From Cryoendolithus antarcticus (Eukaryota; Ascomycota; Dothideomycetes; Cladosporiales; Cladosporiaceae): DNA of 64,000 nucleotides. The translations under genes were made by a program, and so were the position numbers. The stretch is taken from NCBI GenBank assembly GCA_002077065.1, contig NAJO01000002.1, positions 124,001-188,000 on the forward strand, written 5' to 3'. Positions within the stretch are counted from its first letter, which is position 1. Each line of letters begins with the position of its first letter. This document shows positions 61,974 to 64,000 of this stretch, piece after piece. Below the pieces are notes generated by a model. The model was given only the letters and a program-made list of their open reading frames with translations. It had not been told where the DNA came from and ran no database searches.

Positions 61974-64000
61974 ATGGCGCAGCCTGATTGGCATGCGCCA
62001 CCTGAAAATGATTCTCCTCCTCGGAAGGCAGGCATCAAAATCCACAATTCCCTGACGTCCCGCAAAGATAATTTCGTATCCCTCGCGGAGACGGTGAGCT
62101 GGTATGCTTGTGGACCGACTGTTTACGACGATGCGCACCTTGGCCACGCGCGAAACTACGTTTCTACGGACATCATACGCAGGATTCTGCAGGACTACTT
62201 CAAACTCGACGTTAATTTTGTCATGAACATCACTGATGTGGACGACAAGATCATCATCGCTGCCAGAGAGCAACACGTCCTGGACCAGTGGCTCGCTGGG
62301 CGGAGCTCTGTCGACGACGAAGTGCGAAAGAACACCTCGGACGCTTTCGCCTGGTTTGTGGACAAGAGACTCCCGGACCTGCCCAAGCACACCGTCTTCA
62401 CAAACTATGTGGACAGCTTCGAGCAGTCATATGGTCACGTGTTGCAAGGCAAATCGACCGCAAATGACGGAACCCCTCCAGGTGACGATGAAGCAAAGGT
62501 CAAGCGCTACCACAAGGAAGCTCTTGCTGCAGTGAACGCTCTGGAAGCCGGTGATTCGAACCTCCAAAGCTTCATCGAGGGCGCATCGAGCGTGCTGAAG
62601 CCACACCTAGACTCCCTCCACGGCCATCTCATCGATGGGAGTGATCATAACATATTCACGAAACTCACTAAGAAATACGAACAGCGCTACTTCGAGGACA
62701 TGGCTTCACTGAATGTCCTACCCCCGGACAAATTGACCAGAGTGACTGAATACGGCCCTCAGATCGTCGACTACGTGAAGAGAATACAGGATAATGGCTT
62801 CGCTTACGAGCACGAGGAATTGCCGAAAAAGGTTCCGATAGACGAGGAATCGGTGAACGAGAATCCGGCAAAGGCGAAATCGGTATACTACGACACAGGC
62901 AAATGGGTAGCATCAGGAGGTGAGTACGCTCGACTGAAGCCAGCAAGCAAGACCGACAAGGCGGCGCAAGCGGACGGCGAGGGCTCGCTGGCTTCGAAAG
63001 ATTCAACTTTCAAGCGGTCGGCGGCAGACTTTGCGCTCTGGAAAGCTTCAAAGCAGGGCGAGCCGTTTTGGGAATCCCCCTGGGGCAAAGGGAGACCTGG
63101 CTGGCATATTGAGTGCTCGGCAATGGCGTCTGATGTGCTGGGCAAGCAGATTGACATACATTCTGGCGGTGTCGACCTGGCATTTCCACATCACGACAAT
63201 GAGCTGGCTCAGTCGGAGGCGTACTGGTGCGAGCAGGGCCACGTTGACCCGAAGAATCAGTGGGTGAACTACTTCATACACATGGGTCATCTGAGTATAG
63301 AGGGTCAGAAGATGAGCAAATCACTGAAGAACTTCACCACGATCAGAGAGTCACTGGCCACGAAGGAGTTCACCTCGCGGAGACTCCGGATCATCTTCCT
63401 GCAAGGGGCGTGGGGAAGCGGTCTGGAAATCTCGAAGACTGTGAAGGAGACTGCTGCAAAGTGGGAGGAATCGATAGAGAACTTCTTCCTCAACGTGAAC
63501 GATCTCCCAGAGATGAAGGACTTATCTCTGGCATCGAATGGTACCAGCGGAACTGCGTCATCTCTAGATGGAGCTCTTCAGGAAGCAAAGCAGGCATTTA
63601 GGGAGGCCTTACAAGACTCCTTCGACACCCCGACGGCGACGCGAAGCATTGCGGACCTCGTCTCGAAATACAACACCGAGGCGAACTCTGACAGACGTGT
63701 ACCAAATGCCACTTCACTCAGCATAGCCAGATGGGTGACGGAGATGGTGCACATGTTCGGATTGGATGCGACGCGATTACAGCCCGAGCAGATCGGCTGG
63801 TCTGGAAGCACAATCCCTGATGAAGGCAAGCAATTCGTTCAAGCACTTGCGTCGTGGCGAGACACGGTGCGCGCACAGGCGAACGATGCACCCTCCGAGG
63901 CAAAGTGGCCTGTGCTGGACGATCTTCCGGGCGCCCAGAATCCTGATAACGCCTACGCCGCTGCATACGCCGCTTTCAGCCAGAGAGTGAGCAAGTTGAC
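61974..64000 (+). CDS. Cysteinyl-tRNA synthetase (5' part; runs off the window)
   Basis: The frame from ATG 61974 is open without a stop to the last base, giving 675 codons so far. It is a class I synthetase that charges tRNA-Cys. The HIGH-equivalent is in CGPTVYDDAHLGHARNYVSTD, whose Cys also binds zinc. Other hallmarks are NITDVDDKII, WHIECSAM with the second zinc Cys, HSGGVDLAFPHHDNELAQSEA with the His ligands, and GQKMSKSLKNF (KMSKS loop). A eukaryote-type insert of about 150 residues lies between the two halves of the Rossmann fold. There are no introns in the visible part. It begins MAQPDWHAPP without an obvious presequence; mitochondrial supply could come from an alternative start or another gene. 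Confidence 0.93.
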   Translation, partial: MAQPDWHAPPENDSPPRKAGIKIHNSLTSRKDNFVSLAETVSWYACGPTVYDDAHLGHARNYVSTDIIRRILQDYFKLDVNFVMNITDVDDKIIIAAREQHVLDQWLAGRSSVDDEVRKNTSDAFAWFVDKRLPDLPKHTVFTNYVDSFEQSYGHVLQGKSTANDGTPPGDDEAKVKRYHKEALAAVNALEAGDSNLQSFIEGASSVLKPHLDSLHGHLIDGSDHNIFTKLTKKYEQRYFEDMASLNVLPPDKLTRVTEYGPQIVDYVKRIQDNGFAYEHEELPKKVPIDEESVNENPAKAKSVYYDTGKWVASGGEYARLKPASKTDKAAQADGEGSLASKDSTFKRSAADFALWKASKQGEPFWESPWGKGRPGWHIECSAMASDVLGKQIDIHSGGVDLAFPHHDNELAQSEAYWCEQGHVDPKNQWVNYFIHMGHLSIEGQKMSKSLKNFTTIRESLATKEFTSRRLRIIFLQGAWGSGLEISKTVKETAAKWEESIENFFLNVNDLPEMKDLSLASNGTSGTASSLDGALQEAKQAFREALQDSFDTPTATRSIADLVSKYNTEANSDRRVPNATSLSIARWVTEMVHMFGLDATRLQPEQIGWSGSTIPDEGKQFVQALASWRDTVRAQANDAPSEAKWPVLDDLPGAQNPDNAYAAAYAAFSQRVSKL

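Overview
The window is nuclear DNA of a filamentous ascomycete, most likely a Dothideomycete (the class is an inference from overall gene character). Support: compact intergenic spacers; introns of about 49-69 bp with GT/AG borders and CTNAC-type branch sites; fungal gene families (DUG3, GT90, NmrA, POM34, AIM6-like, DUF1772); and a transposon block carrying the footprint of repeat-induced point mutation (RIP).

Layout. 1-23.4 kb is housekeeping: DUG3 amidotransferase, CFIm25 mRNA 3'-processing factor, a small frame-broken gene, TAF11, a GCKIII-type kinase, an AlkB-like dioxygenase, an NmrA-like regulator, a SET/Vps75-type histone chaperone, an uncharacterised conserved protein, an insulysin/Ste23 protease and a WDR26/Gid7 subunit of the GID/CTLH ubiquitin ligase. 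23.8-26.5 kb holds two divergent paralogs for small secreted proteins, arranged tail to tail, with a third signal-peptide ORF beside them. 26.9-44.0 kb carries a GT90 glycosyltransferase, mitoribosomal bL27m, AP-1 mu, an ATP-dependent DNA ligase, an SDR, an NTF2-like protein, an unknown mitochondrial-looking protein, a nuclear-encoded uS3m candidate, a repeat-bearing unknown protein and the nuclear-pore protein POM34.

44.08-52.38 kb is a nested transposon. A Fot1/pogo-type DNA element (47-bp terminal inverted repeats, TA target duplication, about 1.8 kb without its insert) was split by a 6.48-kb Ty3/gypsy chromovirus (202-bp LTRs, GTAGC target duplication). Both are riddled with RIP-type stops. 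The composite separates POM34 from an ER-type AMP-binding protein gene; without it the two start codons would lie only about 140 bp apart.

52.5-64 kb holds that AMP-binding gene, three tandem lineage-specific coiled-coil proteins (one with an in-frame TGA), an AIM6-like secreted phosphodiesterase-fold protein, two small unknowns (one DUF1772 membrane protein) and the first 2 kb of cysteinyl-tRNA synthetase, which runs off the right edge. Genes are on both strands with no operon-like logic; several pairs share short divergent promoters (bL27m/AP-1 mu, the mitochondrial-looking pair at 38.7-40.6 kb, and the pair split by the transposon).
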